Of a stretch of DNA of 64,000 nt, positions 51,883 to 60,123 are shown piece by piece (the first letter of the stretch is position 1; each line of letters starts with the position of its first letter). The stretch comes from a virus. The notes under the pieces were generated by a model, which was not told the origin of the DNA, ran no database searches, and saw only the letters and a program-made list of their open reading frames with translations. The stretch is taken from the IMG/VR virus record IMGVR_UViG_3300044797_000396, positions 1-64,000 of that record, one strand, 5' to 3'. The position numbers were made by a program, and so were the translations under genes.

Positions 51883-52698
51883 ATGACAATTTTATCTATT
51901 AAAGAAATCCCAATATTGCCTTCTGGCAAATATAAACACAGAGAGATATTATTAAAATGTGATGAGTGTGGAATAGAATATACCAGACCACATAGTAAAA
52001 ATAGGGATTTAAAAAGCGAATTACATTTTTGTTCTAAACGGTGTAGCGATAAATCAATAACTGATGGTGCATTAAGGCAAAAATCAGTTAATACAATGAA
52101 TGTAAAGTATGGCTCGTCATATGTTAAAACTAAAAAATTTAAAGTTGAACGGGAAGAAACATTTTTACGTAAGTACGGGGTTAAAAGTATACTTAATTCT
52201 CCTGAAATAAAACAAAAGATCAGAAAAAGTAATTTAGAAAAGTATGGTCAGGAAGTTTATGCCGGCAGTGATGATTGGGAGTCGAAATTAGATCGTATTG
52301 AAATCGCCCGTAAAGCGTGGCTTACCAAAATTGAAAATGGCACTTGCTCTAAATCGGCTCCTGAGGAAAAATTATTTTTGCTATTAGAAAGTGTTTTTGG
52401 TAAAAGTGATATAAAAAGGCAAGTTCGTGTTATTAGACGGTGGATAGATTTTTATATAATTTCTATAGATTTATATATCCAAGTAGATGGGGTCTATTGG
52501 CACGGGCTCAACAGAAACATTGAGCTAATTAAACTAGGAAAAACATCACAAGATAGGAAAATATATAAACAAATATTAAGAGATCAAAAACTTAATCAAT
52601 ATATGAAAGATAATAATTTTAGGTTAGTCAGATTAACTGATGAACAAATTAAAACTTATTTACCAGAAGATATCATTGCTATATTAAAAGGAACGTAA
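51883..52698 (+). CDS. Homing endonuclease, Vsr-like EDxHD type
   Basis: A 271-residue nuclease. The N-terminus has a zinc module (KCDECG ... FCSKRC), followed by modules of the NUMOD style (NVKYGSSYVKT, KYGVKSILNSPEIKQKI). The C-terminal 110 residues fit the EDxHD fold related to Vsr: Glu in SAPEEKLF, Asp in RWIDFY, His in GVYWHG, Asp in ILRDQKLNQYM, then FRLVRLTDEQI. Base composition is more AT-rich than its neighbours, which suggests separate origin. It interrupts a run of small genes. Confidence 0.82.
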   Translation: MTILSIKEIPILPSGKYKHREILLKCDECGIEYTRPHSKNRDLKSELHFCSKRCSDKSITDGALRQKSVNTMNVKYGSSYVKTKKFKVEREETFLRKYGVKSILNSPEIKQKIRKSNLEKYGQEVYAGSDDWESKLDRIEIARKAWLTKIENGTCSKSAPEEKLFLLLESVFGKSDIKRQVRVIRRWIDFYIISIDLYIQVDGVYWHGLNRNIELIKLGKTSQDRKIYKQILRDQKLNQYMKDNNFRLVRLTDEQIKTYLPEDIIAILKGT

Positions 52699-52699
52699 A

Positions 52700-53020
52700 A
52701 TGCCACATTATGAATATGAATGTCCCGAACACGGAATATTTGAGGAGTTTCATTCTATACTTCTAAAATTAGAAAATTGTCCGCGATGCAAAGAGACGGG
52801 CAAAGAGCAGCCCATCAAACGACTAATTTCTCTTGGTGGCAAAGGAGTAGTGGAGCTCTACGGAAATGAATTGGTAGAGAAGTGCAAAGATGATGCCCAG
52901 AAACTCAAAAAGGAAGCTGCCAAAGACGAAAAGGTATATGCTAATCTTTTAGGAGAAGAGAAATATCAAAGTATGCAAACTAGAATGGATCAACAAAAGA
53001 GAATACGAAGAAGCAAGTGA
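52700..53020 (+). CDS. FmdB-type zinc-ribbon protein with helical tail
   Basis: A 106-residue protein beginning MPHYEYECPEHGIFEEFHSI, the start typical of FmdB regulatory-type ribbons, with the second cysteine replaced by His (CPEH). NCPRCKETGK is the second knuckle and IKRLISLGGKG follows as in the family. The C-terminal 50 residues are a charged helix. It starts one base after the homing-nuclease stop and has a shorter paralogue next door. Confidence 0.75.
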   Translation: MPHYEYECPEHGIFEEFHSILLKLENCPRCKETGKEQPIKRLISLGGKGVVELYGNELVEKCKDDAQKLKKEAAKDEKVYANLLGEEKYQSMQTRMDQQKRIRRSK

Positions 53021-53023
53021 ATT

Positions 53024-53215
53024 ATGCCAAACTACTTATATGAATGTCCAATCCACGGAGAATTTGAGCACGAACATTCCATTACAGAACAATTAGAGTT
53101 TTGCCCTACTTGCCCTGACTTGGGTGGTCGTCCAAAAGTTAAACGACTAATTGCTAGTGGCACCAACTTTATTTTAGGTGGTAGTGGCTGGGCCAGAGAG
53201 GGATATTCCAAGTGA
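53024..53215 (+). CDS. FmdB-type zinc-ribbon protein
   Basis: A 63-residue protein, MPNYLYECPIHGEFEHEHSI ... FCPTCPDLGG ... VKRLIASGT, ending in the family's usual NFILGGSGWAREGY. It is the tandem partner of the previous gene, sharing the CPxHG variant of the first knuckle. Such ribbons are found in bacterial FmdB and in many phages, with unknown function. Its stop overlaps a GTG start (GTGA). Confidence 0.78.
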   Translation: MPNYLYECPIHGEFEHEHSITEQLEFCPTCPDLGGRPKVKRLIASGTNFILGGSGWAREGYSK

Positions 53216-53352
53216 GCCAAGACAGAGATAATAGCAAGCTAAAAAACATCGTTGAGCTACTACAATTTGCTTTATCTTTGGACGATGAAGAAATTATTAG
53301 AACGACTATTGAAAGTGTTATTGAATTATTGCAAGAAGAAATCACCAAATAA
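53212..53352 (+). CDS. 46-residue helical microprotein, GTG start
   Basis: A short frame starting with GTG inside the preceding stop (GTGA). The product, SQDRDNSKLKNIVELLQFAL and onward to LLQEEITK, is acidic and strongly heptad-like, so a helical hairpin or dimer is plausible. It ends before a 94-base non-coding gap. GTG start and short length make the call tentative. Confidence 0.5.
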   Translation: MSQDRDNSKLKNIVELLQFALSLDDEEIIRTTIESVIELLQEEITK

Positions 53353-53407
53353 ATACGTTATGTTATGACGCTGATGCGCTATATTTTCAAGCCCCAATGC
53401 ATAACAA

Positions 53408-53420
53408 GATATACTATTAC
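53408..53420 (+). promoter_or_regulatory. Candidate promoter box before sigma factor
   Basis: GATATACTATTAC lies in a 94-base gap, 27 bases before the sigma-factor ATG. It shares the GATATA core with other candidate boxes in the window. It may drive the sigma factor and ribonucleotide reductase genes. Confidence 0.3.
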
Positions 53421-53446
53421 TTTCGAGCCGAAGAGAGAAAATAAAC

Positions 53447-54076
53447 ATGTTGACAGAACTAGAAGCGCATGACCTAATGACTAAGTTGATTGATCTCAGG
53501 ACGAGGTTTGCAGAAACCAACGACACCAAGATTGAGGCTGAATTGAAGCGTCATGAAAAAGAATGTATTGAAAAGTTTAAGTATCTTGTGACGATGAGGA
53601 CTGTCCGTTATAAGTCTTTTAGTAATTACGAAGATCTCAATCAAGAAGGTTTTGAGGCCCTAATCAAAGCTATGAAAACCTTTAAGCCTAACAAGGGTAA
53701 TTTCTTTGCTTGGGCGCATAATTATATTGGCACTCGTATTTCGAGAAGCGCTAATTTGCACACTACTATTCGTTTTCCGTTGAAGGTGGCCAAAGCGCAC
53801 ACTCCACATAAGGAAGCGATTATGCCGTTGCAAATTGAAGAGCGTTTTTGCCCAGATAAAGAGTTAGAAGAGTCACAAACCACCCACGCTATTCATAAGG
53901 CCTTGTCTGTTCTCTCTAAAGAACAACGAGAAATTATTAGTTTGGCGTATGGGTTTGATGGTGACAAGCCAATGTCAATTAATAAAATATGTAAAAAACT
54001 CAATATCTCTCGATTGAACTATATCAAAACAATCAGTAGTTCCCTTTCTTATATGAAAGAGAACATAAAAATATAA
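53447..54076 (+). CDS. Phage RNA polymerase sigma factor, sigma-70 family
   Basis: A 209-residue sigma factor. Region 2 is seen at about residues 40-105: SNYEDLNQEGFEALIKAMKT, FKPNKGNFFAWAHNYIGTRI. Region 4 occupies about 145-205: LSKEQREIISLAYGFDG then INKICKKLNISRLNYIKTI, a helix-turn-helix. Region 3 is short. The size is like T4 gp55 or other minimal sigmas that direct middle/late promoters. GAAGAGAG is the likely ribosome site. It probably reads the TATA-like boxes noted in this window, although that is not shown. Confidence 0.87.
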   Translation: MLTELEAHDLMTKLIDLRTRFAETNDTKIEAELKRHEKECIEKFKYLVTMRTVRYKSFSNYEDLNQEGFEALIKAMKTFKPNKGNFFAWAHNYIGTRISRSANLHTTIRFPLKVAKAHTPHKEAIMPLQIEERFCPDKELEESQTTHAIHKALSVLSKEQREIISLAYGFDGDKPMSINKICKKLNISRLNYIKTISSSLSYMKENIKI

Positions 54077-54158
54077 CGCGTTGTAACATAGGACGCACCT
54101 CATGCTTAACCTTAACAATTAAGTAGCTGGATACTTTTTACCTTATTTCAGGACACAT

Positions 54159-55124
54159 ATGACTTTACTAACGCCCCGAGTTTCTTACGCCCCCTTCGAA
54201 TATCAAAAAGCTTACCAGTACTGGGAACTACAACAACAATCACATTGGCTGCATACCGAAGTATCCATGGCATCCGATATTAATGATTGGAAAATGAAGC
54301 TAAATGAAACAGAAAAAAATATCATCGGACATATTCTAAAAGGTTTTACTCAATCAGAAGTATTCATTCAAGAATATTGGGGGCAAATGGTGGGCAAGTG
54401 GTTTAAGAAGCCAGAAATCCAAATGATGGCTGCCACTTTTTCTTCTTTTGAGAGCATTCATGCCGTCTCTTATGCTTATCTAAATCAGTCATTGGGCATT
54501 GAAGACTTTGAGGCTTTTCTCCATGAACCGACCGCCAAAGCCAAGATTGATCGTTTGATCGCTGCCAAAGGAAAAAGTAAGGAAGAGATTGCTCGTAGTT
54601 TGGCGATCTTTTCTGCTTTCAACGAAGGCGTTAATCTTTTTTCTTCTTTTGCCGTGCTCCTCAACTTCTCTCGATTCAATAAGCTGAAAGGCGTGGGGCA
54701 AATTATTGCTTTCTCTATTAAAGATGAGAGCTTGCACTCCGAAGCTGGCTGTTGGTTATTTAGAACGTTGATTAGCGAGTTTCCTGAGATTATGACCGAT
54801 ACTCTCAAAGAAGAAATTTATGATGCCGCTCGTCTGACCGTAGAGTTAGAAGATGCTTTTATTTCCAAGGCCTTTGAGTATGGCTCCGTGGAAGGATTGG
54901 ATTTTCACGACCTCAAAACTTTTATTCGTTTCCGCACTAATACTAAGTTGGGCGATTTGGGCCTTGGTAAGCTGTGGAAAAATATTGACAAACAAGCTAT
55001 GGAAAGAATGGCGTGGTTTGATATTATGTCAGCTGGCACTTCACATGACGACTTTTTTGCTAGCCGTGTAAATTCATACGCCAAAGGAACTATGGACTTT
55101 TCTCACGTATGGGATGTAGCATGA
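54159..55124 (+). CDS. nrdB: Ribonucleotide reductase small subunit, class I
   Basis: A 321-residue radical-generating subunit. Metal ligands can be read as E67, E98, H101 (FESIHAVSY) and the later KDESLHSEAG pair; Y105 stands four residues after H101, as does the radical Tyr of E. coli NrdB, so a tyrosyl-radical enzyme is likely. The sequence is a little shorter than cellular forms (about 375). The ATG has AGGA upstream. It precedes and overlaps the large-subunit gene, the reverse of the usual A-B order. Confidence 0.93.
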   Translation: MTLLTPRVSYAPFEYQKAYQYWELQQQSHWLHTEVSMASDINDWKMKLNETEKNIIGHILKGFTQSEVFIQEYWGQMVGKWFKKPEIQMMAATFSSFESIHAVSYAYLNQSLGIEDFEAFLHEPTAKAKIDRLIAAKGKSKEEIARSLAIFSAFNEGVNLFSSFAVLLNFSRFNKLKGVGQIIAFSIKDESLHSEAGCWLFRTLISEFPEIMTDTLKEEIYDAARLTVELEDAFISKAFEYGSVEGLDFHDLKTFIRFRTNTKLGDLGLGKLWKNIDKQAMERMAWFDIMSAGTSHDDFFASRVNSYAKGTMDFSHVWDVA

Positions 55125-56815
55125 ACTTGGAAGAGCTAAAACAAGCAGGAGAGGCTCCAAATTGGTTGACAGAAGAAGGATATCGCACATTGAGTGGCGG
55201 CTATTTGCTCACCAACGAAACTCCCCGTCAAATGTACACGCGCATTGCACAAGCAGCCGCTTCTTATTACGAGGACTCTGAGAAATGGCAAGACAAATTC
55301 TTCAATGCGTTGTGGAAGAATTGGTTATGTCCTGCCTCTCCGGTAGCTGCTAATTTAGGTGCGGATCGAGGTCTCCCTATTTCCTGCAATACTGTTCATG
55401 TGGATGATAGTGTTGACTCTATCTTTATGAAGAATTATGAATTTGCTGTTCTCTCTAAAAACGGAGCGGGTGTTGGAATTTACTTTGGGGATATCAGAGG
55501 CAGAGGCACCCCTATCAAAGGCAATGGCGTTAGTGAAGGCGTTATTCCGTGGGCCAAAATATTTGATACAACGACCGTGTCAATCAGTCAAGGAAGTACT
55601 CGTAGAGGTGCTTCGGCTATCTATTTGCCTATTGAGCATCCTGATATTCAGGAATTCATTAATATTAGGCGCCCCACGGGAGACGCCAATCGTAGATGTC
55701 TAAATATTAATCATGGTGTTTGTATTAGTGATGCTTGGATGCAATCTATGCAAGCTGGTGATAAAGAGAAACGACAAATTTGGATGGAAATCTTGAAGGC
55801 TCGCGTGGAAACCGGTGAACCTTATTTGTTTTTTACTGATAATGTTAATAACAATAACCCAGAGTGTTATGTCAAAAATAATCTAACGGTCAAGAGTTCT
55901 AATATTTGTTCAGAAATTACTTTACATACTGATCCTAATCACAGTTTTGTATGTTGCTTATCTTCCCTTAACCTAGTGCGTTGGGAAGAATGGAGAGAGA
56001 CAGATACCGTCAATGTGGCAGTCAGATTTTTAGATGCGGTGTTGTCAGAATACATTAAGAAGACGGAACATATTAAAGGTATGGAAGCTTCCCGAGCCTC
56101 CGCTATCAAGGGTAGGGCTATTGGTCTGGGTGTTCTGGGCTGGCATACTATGTTGCAGGAGAAGGGTATTGCTTTTGAGAGCTTCGATGCTATGCAGTTG
56201 AACGCTCAAATCTTTCGTTCCATTCGTGCCAAAGCAGAAGAAGAAACTAAATTGTTAGCGGAAGAGTTGGGAGAGCCAGAGTGGTGTCAAGGGTTCGGTA
56301 GACGCAATACCCACCTATTGTCCGTGGCTCCAACAGTTTCTAATTCTACTATTTCGGGAGGCCATAGCGCGGGTATCGAGCCGATCTCCGCTAACGTTTT
56401 TACTCAGAAGTCAGCTAAGGGTACTTTTATTCGCAAAAATATTACTTTGGAAAAGCTATTGGCCACCAAAGAAAAAAATACTCCCGAGGTTTGGAAGTCT
56501 ATTAATGAGCAAAATGGTAGTGTTCAGCACCTTTCCTGCTTGACAGAGCAGGAAAAGCAAGTCTTTCTAACAGCTCGTGAAATCAATCAGTTTGCCGTTA
56601 TCAAATTAGCAGTACAGCGACAGAAGTGGATTGATCAAGCACAGTCAGTTAATTTATTTTTTGCCATGAACTCTGACCCTAAATATATACACGAAGTACA
56701 TATTGCAGCCTGGAAAGGCGGATTAAAGACACTATACTATTTCCGTAGTGATGGTGTAATCAAGAGTGATTTAGCTTCTAGAAGTGAAGATGATTGTAAA
56801 GCTTGTGAGGCCTAA
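55121..56815 (+). CDS. nrdA: Ribonucleotide reductase large subunit, class I, no ATP-cone
   Basis: A 564-residue catalytic subunit reducing ribonucleotides for phage DNA synthesis. ATG 55121 overlaps the nrdB stop (ATGA); an ATG 12 bases earlier is possible. Key residues: C89 (PISCN) and C278 or C279 as the redox pair, N261-C263-E265 (NICSE) as the active site, the YY pair in LKTLYYF for radical transfer, and the C-terminal C559-x-x-C562. It lacks the N-terminal ATP-cone of about 100 residues, so dATP activity control is absent, and it is much shorter than E. coli NrdA (about 760). Confidence 0.92.
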   Translation: MNLEELKQAGEAPNWLTEEGYRTLSGGYLLTNETPRQMYTRIAQAAASYYEDSEKWQDKFFNALWKNWLCPASPVAANLGADRGLPISCNTVHVDDSVDSIFMKNYEFAVLSKNGAGVGIYFGDIRGRGTPIKGNGVSEGVIPWAKIFDTTTVSISQGSTRRGASAIYLPIEHPDIQEFINIRRPTGDANRRCLNINHGVCISDAWMQSMQAGDKEKRQIWMEILKARVETGEPYLFFTDNVNNNNPECYVKNNLTVKSSNICSEITLHTDPNHSFVCCLSSLNLVRWEEWRETDTVNVAVRFLDAVLSEYIKKTEHIKGMEASRASAIKGRAIGLGVLGWHTMLQEKGIAFESFDAMQLNAQIFRSIRAKAEEETKLLAEELGEPEWCQGFGRRNTHLLSVAPTVSNSTISGGHSAGIEPISANVFTQKSAKGTFIRKNITLEKLLATKEKNTPEVWKSINEQNGSVQHLSCLTEQEKQVFLTAREINQFAVIKLAVQRQKWIDQAQSVNLFFAMNSDPKYIHEVHIAAWKGGLKTLYYFRSDGVIKSDLASRSEDDCKACEA

Positions 56816-56839
56816 TACTAAAATGGTATTACTAGTGAA

Positions 56840-57241
56840 ATGAAAGGTACAATACTTCTCAGTCATGATGAGGACACCCACCGAATAGAGGAGGAAGAAA
56901 AAGCACGTTTTATTCGAGGATTTCTAGAACAATGTTTCGAAGGCGCCCCCGAAGTAGCTGCCCAAATTAACTCAATTTGGAATGTGGATGGGCCTTTGCC
57001 AGCTTCCCAAAAAGTAAAATTGAGAGGCCTTCTCACCACCTTTGGTATCCAAATTATAGATAATCTTGATGGGCACATGCAGATATATTTAGAAAATGAA
57101 CTGCAAGCTGAATGGTTCAAGTGTACTTACAAATTGAAAAAAGATCTACGTGTTATTGATCCACGCAAGCGTATTTACCTTGAAATGGAAGTAAGTTGTT
57201 GGAGCGTATTCGATTCACCAGAAGAAAAACAAGAGACCTAA
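56840..57241 (+). CDS. Unrecognised protein after nrdA
   Basis: A 133-residue protein. The N-terminal half is acidic and helical (DEDTHRIEEEEKARFIRGFL), then a Pro-Leu-Pro loop, a helix (QKVKLRGLLTTFGIQIIDNL) and strands (HMQIYLENELQAEW, RIYLEMEVSCWSVF). No family recognised. The stop codon overlaps the ATG of the following homing-type nuclease (TAATG). Confidence 0.72.
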   Translation: MKGTILLSHDEDTHRIEEEEKARFIRGFLEQCFEGAPEVAAQINSIWNVDGPLPASQKVKLRGLLTTFGIQIIDNLDGHMQIYLENELQAEWFKCTYKLKKDLRVIDPRKRIYLEMEVSCWSVFDSPEEKQET

Positions 57242-58158
57242 TGAGAAAAAGAAGGCCAAATTTTACTACAGAAAGTTTCGTGCGTGAGTCGATGATAATT
57301 CACGGTAATGTTTATGATTATTCTTTAACTAAATTTATGGCAATCAAAAAACCTGTTGAAATTATTTGTGATAAACACGGAGTATTTACGCAGAGCCCCG
57401 AAGTTCATCTAAGGGGACATGGTTGTTTTAATTGTGGAATAGAAAAAACCGCCAATCACATTAAAAGTAATTCTCAATCGTTCATCGAAAAATCAATCCA
57501 AATACATGGAAATTTATATTTATATGAATTGGTTGATTATTCAAATAACAATAAAGCAGTAAAAATAATTTGCAGATCACATGGTGAATTTTCGCAGACT
57601 CCAGCCTCACATTTAGTTGGAAGAGGCTGCCCACATTGTGCAAAGGAAAAAATCAACAAAGATAAGCTGCTCACTCTAGAAGAGTTTGTTGCCAGATCTA
57701 AATCTATTCATAATGATAAATACAGTTATGATGAGGTAATTTACCAAACTGAAGATATTCCGGTAATTATTATATGTAAAGTGCATGGTAAATTTTTACA
57801 AACGCCAAGGGTGCATTTACGAGGATCAGGTTGTCGCAAATGTGTAGGAACTATCTCTAAAATGGAAACTATGTGGCTTGATAGTCTAAATGTTGATTTA
57901 GATAATAGGCAAAAGACCCTGAAAATAGGGGATAAACGTTTTTTAGTAGACGCTTATGATCCTACTACAGATACCATTTATGAATTTTATGGTGACTATT
58001 GGCATGGTAATCCTGAGGTATATGCTCCACAAAAAATTAACGCAATAAATAAAAAGACTTTTGAAGAATTATATTGTAAGACAATTGAGAAAGAAAGCAC
58101 TCTAAAAAATGCTGGTTATAATGTAATTAGCATTTGGGAAAGCGATTTCAATGCCTAA
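57241..58158 (+). CDS. Homing endonuclease with three zinc repeats and EDxHD domain
   Basis: A 305-residue nuclease with an ATG at 57241 overlapping the previous stop. Three repeats of about 60 residues each end in a zinc knuckle: HLRGHGCFNCG, HLVGRGCPHC, HLRGSGCRKC, each preceded by IIC-x-x-HG and a FxQTP/FTQSP strand, the DUF723-like DNA-binding unit. The C-terminal 110 residues hold an EDxHD nuclease: KMETMW, FLVDAYD, YWHGNPE and a later acidic residue, then NVISIWESDF. It lies between two unrelated phage genes; a selfish element is most likely. Confidence 0.82.
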   Translation: MRKRRPNFTTESFVRESMIIHGNVYDYSLTKFMAIKKPVEIICDKHGVFTQSPEVHLRGHGCFNCGIEKTANHIKSNSQSFIEKSIQIHGNLYLYELVDYSNNNKAVKIICRSHGEFSQTPASHLVGRGCPHCAKEKINKDKLLTLEEFVARSKSIHNDKYSYDEVIYQTEDIPVIIICKVHGKFLQTPRVHLRGSGCRKCVGTISKMETMWLDSLNVDLDNRQKTLKIGDKRFLVDAYDPTTDTIYEFYGDYWHGNPEVYAPQKINAINKKTFEELYCKTIEKESTLKNAGYNVISIWESDFNA

Positions 58159-59461
58159 AACTTATGTTCTTGATACTAGTGTTCTTATTTATGATCCTGC
58201 TGCGTGGAGATGCTTTCCGAATGCTATGTGTTTGGTGCCCATTGCCGTCCTTAATGAACTAGACAATCTGAAAAAAGGCCCTGCGGAAGCTGGTAAAAAT
58301 GCCAGAGTAGCCATTAGATTGCTAGATGATATTTGCGACCAAGGCGATATCAGCACTGGTATATTGTTAGACAATGATATTCTACTTAAAATAGATGCTA
58401 CTTACCGTAATTGTGCCTTGCCGCCCTATGATGGATTAGGCGATGCTACTTACGGCGATACGCACATTTTAGCCTGTCTTTGTGAAACTTGGCACAACCA
58501 TCCCGAACGTGATGTTACCTTGGTTAGTAACGATATCAATTTGCGTGTTAAGGCCAAGTCTCGTGGTATTGATGCAGAAGCTCACGAAGGAAAAAGATAT
58601 TCTCTTAGTGATTTATATGCTGGCAATCAAATTGTTGTCCATGAAGATGCCGGTATGGATTTACAACAAAATGGCTTCATTGATCCGAGAGTGTACGGCC
58701 TAAATCTAGCGCCTCATGAGTGCGTGCTGTTTCAAGCCGACAATGGCGATGGCATTACTATGGGCCGTCAAGTAGCCCCGGATAAAGTCAAAGTGGTTCG
58801 CAAGCAATACCCTTGGGATCTTGCTAGTCGTAACAAAGAACAAAGCTACGCTATTGATTTAATTATGGATAAAAATATCGACTTGGTAACCCTTATTGGT
58901 CAAGCTGGTACTGGCAAAAGCTTAATAGTATTAGCCTGTGCCTTGGAATTGGTTTTAAGTCGTAAAGAATATGATAAATTTATTATCTATCGCCCTATTC
59001 AGCCAGTAGGTAATGATATTGGTTATTTGCCAGGCACTATGGAAGAGAAATTAGCTCCTTGGTTTGGTGCTATTATGGATAATTTTGAGCTTCTTTTCTC
59101 TAATAAAAATAATGGAGATTGGAAGAGGGAATTAGAAATGTATCAAAAGAAAGGCAAGATTGAAATGGAGGCTATTACCTACATCAGAGGTCGTAGTATT
59201 CCTAATACTATTATTTTGGTAGATGAATGTCAAAACCTCAGTAAGGGAGAAGTGAAAACTATTCTCACTCGTGCCGGAGAAAATACTAAAATAATTTTGA
59301 CGGGAGACCTAGATCAAATTGACAATTCTGGGCTGGATGCTGTTAACAATGGGCTAACTAATGTTATAGAGAAGTTTAGAACCTCTGAGTTGGCCGGTCA
59401 TATTACCTTCACTCAGGGAGAACGTAGTAAGTTGGCTTCCAAAGCCGCCGAGATTTTGTAA
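58151..59461 (+). CDS. phoH: PIN-PhoH ATPase (PhoH2-type)
   Basis: A 436-residue fusion of a PIN RNase domain and a PhoH ATPase. PIN acidic residues D8, E36, D103 and D128 are in place (YVLDTS, LNELD, YGDTH, SNDINL). The ATPase starts near 220 with Walker A GQAGTGKS (250-257); IYRPIQPVGNDIGYLPGTME is the PhoH signature, IILVDECQN is Walker B, and ILTGDLDQID is the sensor. Such proteins unwind and cleave RNA; in phages the role is unsettled. The ATG overlaps the nuclease gene by 8 bases. Confidence 0.92.
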   Translation: MPKTYVLDTSVLIYDPAAWRCFPNAMCLVPIAVLNELDNLKKGPAEAGKNARVAIRLLDDICDQGDISTGILLDNDILLKIDATYRNCALPPYDGLGDATYGDTHILACLCETWHNHPERDVTLVSNDINLRVKAKSRGIDAEAHEGKRYSLSDLYAGNQIVVHEDAGMDLQQNGFIDPRVYGLNLAPHECVLFQADNGDGITMGRQVAPDKVKVVRKQYPWDLASRNKEQSYAIDLIMDKNIDLVTLIGQAGTGKSLIVLACALELVLSRKEYDKFIIYRPIQPVGNDIGYLPGTMEEKLAPWFGAIMDNFELLFSNKNNGDWKRELEMYQKKGKIEMEAITYIRGRSIPNTIILVDECQNLSKGEVKTILTRAGENTKIILTGDLDQIDNSGLDAVNNGLTNVIEKFRTSELAGHITFTQGERSKLASKAAEIL

Positions 59462-59470
59462 GGAGTTTTC

Positions 59471-59857
59471 ATGTCCAAAGATAAAAAACGTAATCCGCAG
59501 CCAGTGGTCCCAGGAGTAGCTGTAACCCCTGATGCTGCCCCAGTTGTTGATAATGTTCCACCACCAGTAGTTGTGCCAGTTCCCGCCGTGGTAGCTCCTG
59601 TTCCAGTGGCACCACCCACCCCAAAGTTGATGGATGTGGATAAGATGGCTTTGGATTTGGCCAAAGAGCGCAGACAAACTGCCTTGGCAGAGGCTAAGAC
59701 TGCTTTGGCTAAGAACGAGAATGCCGAGCTTGGTTTCAAGTATATTGTTCTACAACTATATATGAAATATGGGCTTTCTTCTTCCGACGCTATCGGAGAA
59801 GATGGAACGATTGTTATTGGTGGGGCTGCTCAGGTAGCTCAGCAACAAGGCCAGTAA
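59471..59857 (+). CDS. Protein with Pro/Val-rich N-terminus and helical core
   Basis: A 128-residue protein, unrecognised. Residues 10-52 are Pro/Val/Ala-rich, much like the linker of the GH25 endolysin; residues 54-105 are a charged helix (LALDLAKERRQTALAEAKTAL...), and the end is Gly/Gln-rich. AAGGAG precedes the ATG by 6 bases. Its stop overlaps the next ATG (TAATG). A structural or scaffold role would fit, but this is not shown. Confidence 0.68.
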   Translation: MSKDKKRNPQPVVPGVAVTPDAAPVVDNVPPPVVVPVPAVVAPVPVAPPTPKLMDVDKMALDLAKERRQTALAEAKTALAKNENAELGFKYIVLQLYMKYGLSSSDAIGEDGTIVIGGAAQVAQQQGQ

Positions 59858-60114
59858 TGGAGTTCGCTGATCTCTCCCTTACTGATTTAATTGCCATTAG
59901 GCAGTATGTGGTCAATTCCACGGCCTTACCCGCTATTGACAGAAAAACGGTCAACGAGCTCAATGGTATTCTTTTGCTTTTGGACGAAAAAATTATCAGT
60001 ATCTTGACAGGCCCCGCCTTCAAGGCTTACATTGGCTATGCGGATGTCCAAGAAGCTAAATTGAGGGCTGCTAATATTACTAATATTTATTCTGGAATTA
60101 AAGGAAGAAAGTAA
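59857..60114 (+). CDS. Small helical protein
   Basis: An 85-residue protein coupled by overlap to the gene before. It is predicted all-helical: LSLTDLIAIRQYVVNSTALP, VNELNGILLLLDEKIISILT, DVQEAKLRAANITNIYSGIK. No known family. It ends 9 bases before the aminopeptidase gene and may be co-regulated with it. Confidence 0.7.
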   Translation: MEFADLSLTDLIAIRQYVVNSTALPAIDRKTVNELNGILLLLDEKIISILTGPAFKAYIGYADVQEAKLRAANITNIYSGIKGRK

Positions 60115-60123
60115 GTCAAAACC

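Noticed and set aside
54090-54135. Possible terminator between sigma factor and nrdB
   Set aside because: Only a 5-pair CTTAA/TTAAG stem with a 9-base loop and no T-run follows; too weak to call.
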